NCBI GenBank assembly: GCA_964459465.1
Contig: CAYWLR010000011.1
Coordinates: forward strand, 1-64,000
Length of the DNA stretch: 64,000 bases
Reading direction: 5' to 3'
Origin: CALAMC01 sp964459465
GTDB lineage: Bacteria > Zixibacteria > MSB-5A5 > GN15 > PGXB01
Numbering within the stretch: position 1 is the stretch's first letter; the number at the start of each line of letters is the position of its first letter. The translations under genes and the position numbers were made by a program. The notes beneath the pieces are model-generated. The model had not been told where the DNA came from. It saw only the letters and a program-made list of their open reading frames with translations, and did not search any database. Shown piece after piece: positions 33,209 to 41,569 of the stretch.

Positions 33209-35323
33209 ATGGCAATCAGATTAGCGATATATGCGGCTATTGCTATACTTTCATTTTCATCCCCGTCGGCCGCGGTGGCCAAAAAAGGCGCTTGTGCCAA
33301 GCCACTGGATACGGCCGCGGAAGTCATTCGCCTGAATGGATTCGAACATTTGGCGGCGGCGGTTGCCTGTACCGTCTTGCATAACGGAGAAATGACCTGG
33401 CTTATATCCGACTGGGTGGTCGGGGCGGAGCTTTATAAAAGTTATCAGAATCCATCGCAGACTTGTTCTGACCCGTATCCGTTTACCGTCGAGGAAGTCT
33501 CCATGGTTTTGTATTTTTACCAGGCCTGTAATATATATGTTTCGGTTGACGTCGAATCGGTGGACAATTCTATAGCCGGTTGCCCCGTGCCCGGCAGTAT
33601 GCTGTCGATTTCCTCGTCGTATGCCATCCCGATTCCGGCCGCGGATTTGTATGAAATCACGATTCCGCTGGACGAACCGGTTTCGGTCGATGGGCCGTAT
33701 TTTGTCGGATTCTATATCGATTTCGAGAACCCCTATACGTTCGTCGATCTGGTAACCGATGCGACTCCGGCAAAATGCGCCACGTTCAATATCTGGGACG
33801 AATCCATCGGTTATATCGATCTGACCGATAACGATTACTTCGATTTTCCCGGGAGAATATTCCTGTTTTCGTATGGTACAACCGGCGGAGGCGGAGGCGG
33901 AGGCGGTGATACGACGCATCCCGAACCGGCCACGGTCCTGCTCAAACCGCTGAACAACGAGTTGATTTTGGGGCAGCCGCGATTGTGGGCGGCGGAGGTT
34001 TCCGGGAGCCCCATTATCAATTATATGGCCTTTGACTATCGCAGTATAACAGGCGGCTGGAATTTGATCGGTTATGACTTTGACGGCACGCGCATGGTGC
34101 GCAACGGCGTCAGTCCGGCCGGGACCGGCGACGGTTACAGCATTCTCTGGGATTACACGGTTTTGCCGGAAAACAAGTATTGGTTGAGAGCCAGGGTTCT
34201 CGATACGCTCGGACGCACGGACGTCGATTCGCATCTGGTGACGGTTGACCCGACCCCGCCAGTCGTGCAATTTACCGGCCTGACTTCGGGCCAGGCTTTT
34301 TGCACCCCATTGACGATCAACACGCAAACCCAGGACGAAAACGTCGACAGCGTCGTTTTCGAAAAGAGAAACGCAGAATTCAATTACGAAATTCCGGTCA
34401 TCCGGCTCAATCAAAGCAATTACGGCGGTACTTCGGGTCAGTATTATTGCGGGCCGGTGGCCGCGGCCACGGCGGTGCAGTATTTTTTCGACCATGGATA
34501 CACCTACCTGATGCGCGAAGGGACGTCGGTTTTACCCATCGACACCGTCGTGGAGCGTTTGGCGGAGGCCATGCAGACAGTCAAGTACGGCGGGACCTAT
34601 GATGACTTGTTTTATCTCGGTTTGAATCAGTACGTCCTGACTCACGGCGGGGAATTGAAGCTCGACGTCGTTCGCAACCCGGTGTGCGCGATCATCCGCA
34701 ACCATTTTCAGGAGCAGGAAAGTTTTGTCGTTCTGGCATTATCGGGAACGCCGGGAATCTACGTTACGCTGGCGGGAATAAACGGTCTGGCGGATCTGTC
34801 CGGGCGGTTTTCGGTGAAGGTCACCGATCCCGTCACCGGACAATTGCTTGCGACATACCTGCAAAATGGAACGACATCGGCCCGGCTGTACTACAATAAC
34901 GGCTGGCATGATATCGACCTCATCTTCACGATTCGCGGGTATAACCAGACGGCGCAGCGGACGTATCTGGGCACGGACAAAAACGGTGCCAACGGCTGGT
35001 CGTTCGTCTGGGATAGCTACAGCCTAAGCGAAGATTCTCTGTATTTTCTGTCGGCCACGGCGTATGATGCCGCCAAACTGTCGGCGACGACTACCGTGCT
35101 TTTGCAGTACGACTGCAATTATGTCAAGGGCGATTATGACGGCGACGGCGCGGTCGATATAGGCGATGCCCTGTATCTGATCGACTACCTGTTCCGGGAC
35201 GGCCTTCCTCCGGTGGGCGGTGAAGGACGGGCCGATGCCAACGGCGACGGTTTTATCGATATCGCCGACGCCATCTATATTATCCGTTACGTTTACGGAA
35301 CAATCACGGCCCCGGCCTATTGA
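33209..35323 (+). CDS. Secreted protein with degenerate C39-like domain and dockerin
   Basis: 704 residues from the ATG at 33209 (GGGAG upstream, good signal peptide AIRLAIYAAIAILSFSSPSA); the frame is open upstream but overlaps lipA there. Order: an N-terminal beta-rich domain (about 40-225), a run of Gly, an Ig-like domain (about 235-385), a C39-like papain-fold domain (about 395-590) and a dockerin (about 640-704). The C39-like domain keeps the Cys (QYYCGPVAAATAV) and Asp (KVTDPVTG), but where the relatives at 7356-10745 have GGHYVTxAG this one has PGIYVTLAG, so the catalytic His is replaced by Ile. Inference: a non-catalytic peptide-binding relative attached by its dockerin. Confidence 0.88.
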   Translation: MAIRLAIYAAIAILSFSSPSAAVAKKGACAKPLDTAAEVIRLNGFEHLAAAVACTVLHNGEMTWLISDWVVGAELYKSYQNPSQTCSDPYPFTVEEVSMVLYFYQACNIYVSVDVESVDNSIAGCPVPGSMLSISSSYAIPIPAADLYEITIPLDEPVSVDGPYFVGFYIDFENPYTFVDLVTDATPAKCATFNIWDESIGYIDLTDNDYFDFPGRIFLFSYGTTGGGGGGGGDTTHPEPATVLLKPLNNELILGQPRLWAAEVSGSPIINYMAFDYRSITGGWNLIGYDFDGTRMVRNGVSPAGTGDGYSILWDYTVLPENKYWLRARVLDTLGRTDVDSHLVTVDPTPPVVQFTGLTSGQAFCTPLTINTQTQDENVDSVVFEKRNAEFNYEIPVIRLNQSNYGGTSGQYYCGPVAAATAVQYFFDHGYTYLMREGTSVLPIDTVVERLAEAMQTVKYGGTYDDLFYLGLNQYVLTHGGELKLDVVRNPVCAIIRNHFQEQESFVVLALSGTPGIYVTLAGINGLADLSGRFSVKVTDPVTGQLLATYLQNGTTSARLYYNNGWHDIDLIFTIRGYNQTAQRTYLGTDKNGANGWSFVWDSYSLSEDSLYFLSATAYDAAKLSATTTVLLQYDCNYVKGDYDGDGAVDIGDALYLIDYLFRDGLPPVGGEGRADANGDGFIDIADAIYIIRYVYGTITAPAY

Positions 35324-35331
35324 TGAAAAAT

Positions 35332-35366
35332 AAAGGCCGCCCCGCGAAAGCGAGGCGGCCTTTTTT
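35332..35366 (+). terminator. Bidirectional terminator
   Basis: AGGCCGCC...GGCGGCCT stem (35334-35361), partly extended inside by GCGAAAGC, then TTTTTT on the plus strand; on the minus strand TTTATTTTT follows. It ends the dockerin gene (plus) and the whole capsid cluster (minus). Confidence 0.9.
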
Positions 35367-35703
35367 ATTTGCGTGAAAGGGCCGCGCTGGCGGCGCGTTC
35401 GGCGATATCCCGGTCGATGTTACAAATTTCGATGATTTTATCGACGGCCTGATCGAGGTACTTCAGCCATTGCCTGTCGGGGTAACGCCGGACCAAATCA
35501 TCGGTCACTTCATCGGCGATGGTCGCGATATAAACGGCATAACGGCGGCGGTGTTCCAGCTCCAGAAAGGGCACCAGATAAGTCCGGGCCAGATAAGCCA
35601 GAAGGACCATGAATAGCGCGCCGACACCGCCGGCGAGGTTGATGATATTATCGGCGATAAATTCCAGGACGGAACTCAAAATGGGAATCAGTGCCAATGT
35701 CAT
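35365..35703 (-). CDS. Holin-like small membrane protein (last gene of capsid cluster)
   Basis: 112 residues; AAAGGAG precedes the ATG. An N-terminal amphipathic stretch, one clear transmembrane helix (LAGGVGALFMVLLAYLA), then a charged helical tail (ADEVTDDLVRRYPDRQWLKYL, then DQAVDKIIEI). Such an N-terminal TM plus helical tail occurs in LLH-type phage holins, which is the basis for the call. No endolysin lies beside it. Weak identity; position at the end of the cluster supports a phage role. Confidence 0.5.
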   Translation of the reverse strand: MTLALIPILSSVLEFIADNIINLAGGVGALFMVLLAYLARTYLVPFLELEHRRRYAVYIATIADEVTDDLVRRYPDRQWLKYLDQAVDKIIEICNIDRDIAERAASAALSRK

Positions 35704-35719
35704 AATTAACTCCTTTCTT

Positions 35720-37528
35720 CTACCAGGTTAATTGCCACGTTTTCTGATCAGGGACTACAATGTTTTCGCGCAAAATCGTGCCGTCGGACAGGGTAATGCT
35801 GATTTCATAGGCGGGCGAATCCGGGTTCAGAAGGGCGCTGGGGATCAGGTCCAGAAAAAAATGGCCCAGACTATCGGAATGGGTTCTCTGCACCAGCGGT
35901 GATACGACGGCGCCGCCGAACCGTCGGGCCCCGGCACTCAAACGGGCTTGTATTTCGGCGCCTATTTCAGGATTGCCGGTGATGTCATAGATGTAACCGT
36001 ACACCCGACATAAATCCGGCTCGGCTGGGCAACCGGGATCAAAGCGGAAACCATAGAGGCTGTCGCAACCGGGTCCCGAAACGGTAATGGTATCGAACGG
36101 CTCGAAAATATATGACGGCGCCAGTGCCAGCACCAGGAATTCTCCGGCGTCCAGATTGAAGAAAGCACGGCCGGTGACATCGGTTATGCCGCCGGTTATG
36201 AGGATGGTCTGGTCCAGCGAACGGATCGCCAAACGAACGCCCGGCACGGGGCAGTTCGCGGCGCTGTCGATGGCGACGAGCGCGCGGGCATACATGCCAT
36301 CGCCTATCGCCGAACCCGTTTCGGTCTTATTGGAATCGATCCATCCGCCTTCGATAGTGCGCCCGGAGTAGTTCCAGATATCGGCGACACCGAGACCGGA
36401 AGCTTCGCCCTGATAGGCGACGCTGTCAGAGGGGGACCAGTGCGAGGGTGTTACGGCCAGAAACTGACCGGCGGCATTGACGGCATTGGCCGTGATGGTT
36501 CCGCTCCAGTCACCGAGGGCATCACCGCCGGGGTTATCACCGACGACGTTCAATCCATACAGGTTATCGCTATTGTTATCGCCATATAAGTACAATCCGG
36601 CGGCCCCCTCGACCGGCGAGGTTGTTTTGAAATAGCCGGCATTGCCGCCGCTGTTTTCCACGTGCAGAGCGCCTTCATTGAGGTAATTGCCGCTTAATTT
36701 CAATTGCGATGCCGAAAGCTTTACGCCATGGTTATGCCCGGAGCCGTCGAGCAGGTATTCCAGGTTTTCCGCGGCGACGGCATCATCGGATATGGACAGG
36801 ACGTTCGCCCGCGCCTTGACGGAATCAATGACCGATGTCACCGACCCCTGAAGGTTTCCGTAAGCCCCGGTATAACTGCCAGCACCGAGGATACGCAGAG
36901 GGGCGGATTGGCCGGTGCCGGACAAAAGCGCCAGGCCGTAGGACCAGTTTTCACCGGAGGCGGCATGGTCGGTATAAAATTTGGCGGCGGTGCCACCCGT
37001 GTTATAGACATAAAAGGCGGCGTTGGCATCGTTGTTAACAAGCGACAGCCTTTTGGCCGACAGGATGACGCCATCGGCATGGCCGGTTCCGGTAAAAAAT
37101 GATTTGGTGTTGGCCGCCGCCGTCATACTGCCGCCGATTTTCACGGTATTGGCGAATATCGTATCGGCAGTGGCGTCGAATGTATGGGCCACCTGGATAT
37201 TATCCAGCCAGAGAACATACTCTTTGCCCTGTGCGCCCCAGTTGATTCTCGGCGTATAAACCCCGTCGGAATCCGGGGTGATGAAATTATAGTAGTACTC
37301 CCCGGTTTTCGTGTTCCAGTTGGTCATGTCGGTCAAAGTAACAACGGGCGTAGTACCGGATTGGCGGTAAATGGAAATTTTAATCGAATCGGGAGTTATC
37401 GGTTCGCCATCGGCGGTATCGGGCACAACAAACATTATCGGGACGGTCTCGTTGTAACCATAGGGGTCGGCGCATCCTATTCTCCAAAAGAGAACAAATA
37501 CGCTCAATATGAAAATAATTTTTTTCAT
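35720..37528 (-). CDS. Fibre-like secreted protein of the capsid cluster
   Basis: 602 residues. Starts with a Sec-type signal peptide (MKKIIFILSVFVLFWRIGCA), odd for a virion protein. Residues about 25-110 (VPIMFVVPDTADGEPITPDS...KTGEYYYNFITPDSDGVY) resemble the N-terminal domain of phage baseplate/fibre upper proteins. The middle (about 130-420) has two tandem copies of a beta-helix-like pattern (GTGHADGVILSAKRLSLVNN; GSGHNHGVKLSASQLKLSGN), and the C-terminal 200 residues contain carboxypeptidase-regulatory-like Ig segments (VPGVRLAI...ITDVTGRAFFNL; ...SLGHFFLDL). Its ATG overlaps the upstream stop (ATGA). Inference: a receptor-binding or surface-display fibre that leaves the cell by Sec. 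Confidence 0.7.
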   Translation of the reverse strand: MKKIIFILSVFVLFWRIGCADPYGYNETVPIMFVVPDTADGEPITPDSIKISIYRQSGTTPVVTLTDMTNWNTKTGEYYYNFITPDSDGVYTPRINWGAQGKEYVLWLDNIQVAHTFDATADTIFANTVKIGGSMTAAANTKSFFTGTGHADGVILSAKRLSLVNNDANAAFYVYNTGGTAAKFYTDHAASGENWSYGLALLSGTGQSAPLRILGAGSYTGAYGNLQGSVTSVIDSVKARANVLSISDDAVAAENLEYLLDGSGHNHGVKLSASQLKLSGNYLNEGALHVENSGGNAGYFKTTSPVEGAAGLYLYGDNNSDNLYGLNVVGDNPGGDALGDWSGTITANAVNAAGQFLAVTPSHWSPSDSVAYQGEASGLGVADIWNYSGRTIEGGWIDSNKTETGSAIGDGMYARALVAIDSAANCPVPGVRLAIRSLDQTILITGGITDVTGRAFFNLDAGEFLVLALAPSYIFEPFDTITVSGPGCDSLYGFRFDPGCPAEPDLCRVYGYIYDITGNPEIGAEIQARLSAGARRFGGAVVSPLVQRTHSDSLGHFFLDLIPSALLNPDSPAYEISITLSDGTILRENIVVPDQKTWQLTW

Positions 37529-38238
37529 CTGGTCATTTTCTCCTGTCTGGATATAAGAAACTCGAACATTCTGTTTGTCCGGCCGGTTGTCTCACCGCCT
37601 GCCCCGCCGCCGGGGAAATATATCGAATCGCTGACGGCGTCGGACACATTACCCGCCTCGTCCAGCGCAAATATCGAAAAATAGACCCAGTCCGGCTGGA
37701 TGACGACCAGAAGATAATCGCTGGTGTCATTTTCCAGGGCAGTTCCGGCATACAGAGAATACCCGTCAGTCGTATCATCGGGGATGGATGCTGTATCCCA
37801 GCGAATGATTGTCCGCTCGAGGTCGGTAGAATCGACCGCCCCGACGGCAATGCGCACCGAATCGGGATTGAGATTCAGGATGGCTATGATATCGAATGAA
37901 TCATAGGCGTCGGGCGGCGTTTCATCTTCGCCCCCGCCGTTTCCCCCGCCGAAGACATGCAAAAAAGGGCCGGAGGCCGAGGAATGGTCAGAGGAATAGA
38001 AGCCCAGATATATCCCCTCGACACCAACTTCATAGGACATTTCCAGTACCGCCGCAGGATATGTTTCTCCGAAATTTTCGCCCAACCAAATATAAACGGT
38101 ATCGAGCGCGCCAGTATTGCCAGAGTGTAAAGTCAAAGTATCATCGGAAGCGTCATCGAAACGGTCGTCACTACCTTTGGCTCCGGGTATCTGCCAGCCG
38201 CTTGAGGTTGTATAATTATTCCAGGTGGCCTGGCTTTC
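37525..38238 (-). CDS. 3' part of frameshifted DNRLRE-domain secreted protein gene
   Basis: This frame continues the gene at 38133-38594 after a one-base frame change near 38238-38240. Immediately after the shift it reads ESQATWNNYTTSSGWQIPGA and then GSDDGFDD, the standard second half of a DNRLRE domain, so the two parts are one gene. The first ordinary start in this frame is TTG at 38136. After the domain come a Gly-rich linker (GGGNGGG), an Ig-like stretch (YSLYAGTALENDTSDYLLVV; FALDEAGNVSDAV) and a basic end. The last codons overlap the fibre gene start (ATGA). Broken gene, sequencing error, or recoding cannot be separated here. Confidence 0.75.
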   Translation of the reverse strand, partial: ESQATWNNYTTSSGWQIPGAKGSDDRFDDASDDTLTLHSGNTGALDTVYIWLGENFGETYPAAVLEMSYEVGVEGIYLGFYSSDHSSASGPFLHVFGGGNGGGEDETPPDAYDSFDIIAILNLNPDSVRIAVGAVDSTDLERTIIRWDTASIPDDTTDGYSLYAGTALENDTSDYLLVVIQPDWVYFSIFALDEAGNVSDAVSDSIYFPGGGAGGETTGRTNRMFEFLISRQEKMTR

Positions 38239-38594
38239 GCCCAGTTTCGTTTAAGAGTGTATGCCTTCATCGACAAGGTGTCGCCCGATTCCACGGCCCC
38301 GGTGCAGACGAAGCCGACCAGGGCGCTGTCGATATTACCGGAATAGGCCGGCAACGCCAGAGAATCGGGCAAATGCGGGAATTCTATCAGCAGGGTCATA
38401 GTGTTCCACTGCGAGCCGAAAAGCATGGTCGCATCGAGACCATAATTATTGGAGGGCTGGTTGGAACGGAGATAGGTATCATTGCAGTCGGTCGTGTCGG
38501 TTCCGCTGATGAAGAAATCCCACTGGGCGCGAACCGGTCCCGGGGCAAGAGCGAGCACCAGCGGGACGGCTATAATTTTCATTATTTTATTCAT
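38133..38594 (-). CDS. 5' part of frameshifted DNRLRE-domain secreted protein gene
   Basis: Carries a signal peptide (MNKIMKIIAVPLVLALAPGPVRA) and the first half of a DNRLRE domain (DTYLRSNQPSNNYGLDATML...TLLIEFPHLP..., ending LKRNWA). After Ala at about 38240 the frame becomes low-quality Pro/Arg-rich sequence, whereas the -1 frame continues the domain. Family knowledge: DNRLRE domains are beta-sandwiches found in secreted and surface proteins. Placed among capsid genes, so a decoration or adhesion role is inferred. Confidence 0.7.
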   Translation of the reverse strand: MNKIMKIIAVPLVLALAPGPVRAQWDFFISGTDTTDCNDTYLRSNQPSNNYGLDATMLFGSQWNTMTLLIEFPHLPDSLALPAYSGNIDSALVGFVCTGAVESGDTLSMKAYTLKRNWAKARPPGIIIQPQAAGRYPEPKVVTTVSMTLPMIL

Positions 38595-38625
38595 GTAATG
38601 ACTTTCCGGCGCGAATGTATCAGGC

Positions 38626-38907
38626 CTAATTCTTTCTGCCCTTCTGGTCCGGGGTCTCAGGTTTTTCTTCGCTTTTGCCTCCGAATTTTTCCTGGCGAAC
38701 GTCCTCGACCATATCCCAGAGATTTTTTCTCGACTTTTTCGTCACGGTCAACTTGTTTTTGAGCTGGATCACTTTCACTAATTCACCTACTTTCTTTTTG
38801 GGAAAATTATCATTAAAGTCATCATACAGTTTGTTGCGTATGTCATCGAGCATTTCCAGATCGCTTATCGATTTTTCCGGTTTTGGTTTCCTTTTTTCTG
38901 CCGCCAT
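38626..38907 (-). CDS. Small charged helical protein of the capsid cluster
   Basis: 93 residues, Lys/Glu-rich at both ends, with a helical core SISDLEMLDDIRNKLYDDFN...VGELVKVIQLKNKLTVTKKS...LWDMVEDVRQEKF. The core has the look of a small terminase subunit or an assembly chaperone, but I cannot assign it. Soluble, no signal peptide. The next gene upstream ends five bases before it, so co-transcribed. Confidence 0.55.
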   Translation of the reverse strand: MAAEKRKPKPEKSISDLEMLDDIRNKLYDDFNDNFPKKKVGELVKVIQLKNKLTVTKKSRKNLWDMVEDVRQEKFGGKSEEKPETPDQKGRKN

Positions 38908-38912
38908 ACCAA

Positions 38913-39284
38913 TCAGTTCCCCATTTCAAATACAAACAGGTCGGCGGTGACCGGACCCGGGGCCGATGGGTCGCGAGCGACACGGAAGCCGGTGGCGCTT
39001 TCATCCCCGATCAGAAAGACGTTGTACTTACCACGAGGGCGGAATATGATGCGGGGAGCGTTGATGGTTGCGGGCAGATTATTGCCTTTTCCGTCCACCA
39101 GATCGACAAAATTGACTTTTTGTTCGAGACCGCCGATTATGGATGACCCGAACATGAGTCGTCCGACCGAGTTGACCGTCTCGACTCCGAAATATAACAC
39201 TTCGGCGTCGTCTTTCAAACCCCAGACGATATAGTCGCGAACAACCCACATGCGACGACCGCGCAAATACATCAAAGAATTCAT
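38913..39284 (-). CDS. Unknown protein of the capsid cluster
   Basis: 123 residues; AGGAGG before the ATG. Predicted mostly beta (RRMWVVRDYIVWGLKDDAEV; PRIIFRPRGKYNVFLIGDES; TADLFVFEMG). No signal peptide, no TM helix, no recognised motif. Position after the head-tail adaptor gene suggests a connector, completion or decoration role. Confidence 0.6.
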   Translation of the reverse strand: MNSLMYLRGRRMWVVRDYIVWGLKDDAEVLYFGVETVNSVGRLMFGSSIIGGLEQKVNFVDLVDGKGNNLPATINAPRIIFRPRGKYNVFLIGDESATGFRVARDPSAPGPVTADLFVFEMGN

Positions 39285-39293
39285 GTCTGCCTC

Positions 39294-40106
39294 CTATGTC
39301 AGTACGGGCGGTTTTGGGCGCCCGGAGTCGGGGTGGAAGTTTTTTATCAATTCATTGAAATCGCGGCGGTACGATTCGGCCAGAGACAGCCAGGCGGGCG
39401 CGTTCTGGCGGGTGGTGAAACCGGAGCCGAGGTCGATGGCGGCGGCCATGCGGCAGACCAGCGACACGGCCAGAAAGGTCGCGGCGCTCTGCAAAATCGG
39501 GCTGGCGCCGAATTTTCCGGCCGGGTCAACCTGCGCTTCGACCATGCCGTTGGCATGACTCACCGCCGCCGCGATGATACTGTCTTCGCGCGCCGACGGT
39601 GACAGATCGTAATCGACCAGCACTCTCTGTCCGGAATTGATGGCGCTTCCGGAAAGACGTCGCAGGCGGCCATTGAGATAATCGACCTGGTAGTCCTGAT
39701 TTTCGGTATATGTCTGGTACGGGAAGTACCAGATCGAAAGGGCCGATCCGGGCGCAATGGCCCCGTCGGTCAGGCGCAGGATGGTACATCCGGAAAGGTC
39801 AATCATGTAATCGACATTTTCTTCATATATCCTGCCCAGCGATGAATCCGAGGCTACTGCCACCGACTGCGGCACGGCCGGGCCGCCCGCCAATACGATG
39901 GGAACGTCGGCCAGAATTATACGTTCGTAGTACGGCTCTACGCAGATGGCGGCTTTGACCACGACGCCGGCTTCCTTTATGGCTTCACCGGGCAAGTCCG
40001 CCCATTCGGTTCCGGTCAGGATCAGCGGATAGTCACGGTTGGACGATATTTCCATATCGCCGAGGCGAATATGACTTTTCACCAGATCGGGATTCGTGTA
40101 CGACAT
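39294..40106 (-). CDS. Putative head-tail adaptor with beta N-terminal domain
   Basis: 270 residues; TGGAG precedes the ATG, 3 bases after the preceding stop. The first 165 residues are beta-rich with a repeated Y-x-(V/I)-D pattern (YEENVDYMIDLSGCTILRLTDGAI and YTENQDYQVDYLNGRLRRLSG), as in phage structural Ig-like modules. The last 100 residues are helical (ILQSAATFLAVSLVCRMAA, then APAWLSLAESYRRDFNELI), resembling gp6-type head-tail connectors. If correct, it closes the portal after packaging. Moderate confidence. Confidence 0.6.
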   Translation of the reverse strand: MSYTNPDLVKSHIRLGDMEISSNRDYPLILTGTEWADLPGEAIKEAGVVVKAAICVEPYYERIILADVPIVLAGGPAVPQSVAVASDSSLGRIYEENVDYMIDLSGCTILRLTDGAIAPGSALSIWYFPYQTYTENQDYQVDYLNGRLRRLSGSAINSGQRVLVDYDLSPSAREDSIIAAAVSHANGMVEAQVDPAGKFGASPILQSAATFLAVSLVCRMAAAIDLGSGFTTRQNAPAWLSLAESYRRDFNELIKNFHPDSGRPKPPVLT

Positions 40107-40109
40107 TTA

Positions 40110-41522
40110 TTACTCCAGTATCTGCACCGCGCCGGTGCCGGGAATGGCGGTCAGCTGCTTTCCGACCGGAGGCGTGTTGAAATCGGACGAGACCAGGGCT
40201 CTAATCCAGAAATGGTAATGTCCGGCGACGGTACTTTTCTGCCAGTCATTCGCGATCGAGGCATAGTCATTCCACAAAAGGAGTTCCCGGTCAAGGCTGT
40301 CGAAGGCACAGGTGCCTCCGGCCGGGACAAAGCCGGCCCAGTCCTGGCCATTGAAATACTGCCATTCGACAGTGCCACCGGAACCGCTTGTGCTCAATAT
40401 CAATTTAAGATAGTTGTACTTATCATCCATGCCGAGATACAGTGCGTCGCCGACGGCGGCGACCAGCGAGGATGATTGCGAATGGAGAACGTCGCCGGTG
40501 GTTTCGTCGGCCGCGGCCAGCGTGCGATCTTCATAAGTCCCCGAACCGGCATGGTAACACAATACGCGGTCGAGGATTTTCTTGCGGCAATCGAGGGCAG
40601 TCGGGGCGGTGAAGGTTCCGGCCAGACGACGCGAAAAAAGAATCATGTTCCGGTTATTTGCGAGCGACGACAGGTAGACGAGATAAGGGTTATTATCGAA
40701 GTATTTGATTTGCGGGAAAAAGCCGCCGTTTTCATCGATAATCGATGTACCCGTCCACCCGCTGCCGTCGTATTCCCGGAATTTCACCTGACCGTCGTCG
40801 AAGACGAATCCCAAGCGGCCGTTTTCGGACAGGGCGACATCGAATTCGTGGTCGAATCCGATGCCTTCGGCGACCTCCTGCTCCGAATTCCAGGTCGAGG
40901 TACTCAAATGCTTCCGACGCAGGGCCAGTTTAGTTCCGCCCAGCGTGTAAATGGCGTGTAGAAACATACCGAATATAATGAGCCGGGAATAAGCGGTGTC
41001 TCCGGGCGAGGTTAGTGCCGTTCCGGGGTCTTCCGATCCGCCGTTCCAGGTGACGCCGTCATCGACCGAACATTTGATATTCACGCAGAACTGAGTGTCC
41101 ACCTTACGGCTGAAGGATATCCACATTTTTTCGGGGGCTTCGATCAGAATCGAGGGAAAAAAGCATTCGGCGCCGTTATATACGGTCCGAAGTGCGCCGG
41201 CGTGCCACCCGCCCAGACTGAAGGTGAGTTTGCGCAGAACCAGGTCGTGCCCGGGCACGAGCGTATACGCGATATAAATATCGCCGGAAGGACTCATGGC
41301 GGCGTCGAAGGGATAATCGGCGCTGTCGGATATCATGGTTTCCGGAACCGACCAGATATTGTATGGATAGTCGGCGTACGTAATTTCGATGGTATTTGCC
41401 GAAGTCGCCATGACCATAGCCAATCGACCGGCACAGGGACCCGACGCGACTTTAAAAATCCGGTTATGCGGACTGATCCCGGCTTTGAATGCGGCTGATG
41501 AATTAACTATAAAATTTCGCAT
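40110..41522 (-). CDS. BNR/Asp-box beta-propeller protein in the capsid cluster
   Basis: 470 residues, no signal peptide. Repeated blades (MSPSGDIYIAYTLV; MWISFSRKV...; LSENGRLGFVFDDGQVKFRE; FFPQIKYFDNNPYLVYLS) with one clean Asp-box CSVDDGVTWNGG suggest a sialidase-type propeller; the last 100 residues form a separate beta domain (GTVEWQYFNGQDWAGFVPAG). I do not see the arginine triad of sialidases, so binding rather than hydrolysis is likelier. It lies directly downstream of the major capsid gene after a hairpin; a capsid-surface or receptor-binding role is inferred. Confidence 0.65.
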   Translation of the reverse strand: MRNFIVNSSAAFKAGISPHNRIFKVASGPCAGRLAMVMATSANTIEITYADYPYNIWSVPETMISDSADYPFDAAMSPSGDIYIAYTLVPGHDLVLRKLTFSLGGWHAGALRTVYNGAECFFPSILIEAPEKMWISFSRKVDTQFCVNIKCSVDDGVTWNGGSEDPGTALTSPGDTAYSRLIIFGMFLHAIYTLGGTKLALRRKHLSTSTWNSEQEVAEGIGFDHEFDVALSENGRLGFVFDDGQVKFREYDGSGWTGTSIIDENGGFFPQIKYFDNNPYLVYLSSLANNRNMILFSRRLAGTFTAPTALDCRKKILDRVLCYHAGSGTYEDRTLAAADETTGDVLHSQSSSLVAAVGDALYLGMDDKYNYLKLILSTSGSGGTVEWQYFNGQDWAGFVPAGGTCAFDSLDRELLLWNDYASIANDWQKSTVAGHYHFWIRALVSSDFNTPPVGKQLTAIPGTGAVQILE

Positions 41523-41534
41523 AGTGTTTTTAAT

Positions 41535-41559
41535 GGGTCCGGTCGATGCGGCCGGACCC
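41535..41559 (-). terminator. Hairpin after the major capsid gene
   Basis: GGGTCCGG / CCGGACCC (41535-41542 and 41552-41559) lies between the capsid stop and the next gene. On the minus strand it is followed by ATTAAAAAC, not a U tract, so it may be a partial terminator or mRNA-stabilising hairpin. Confidence 0.5.
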
Positions 41560-41569
41560 CGTTGAGTGA

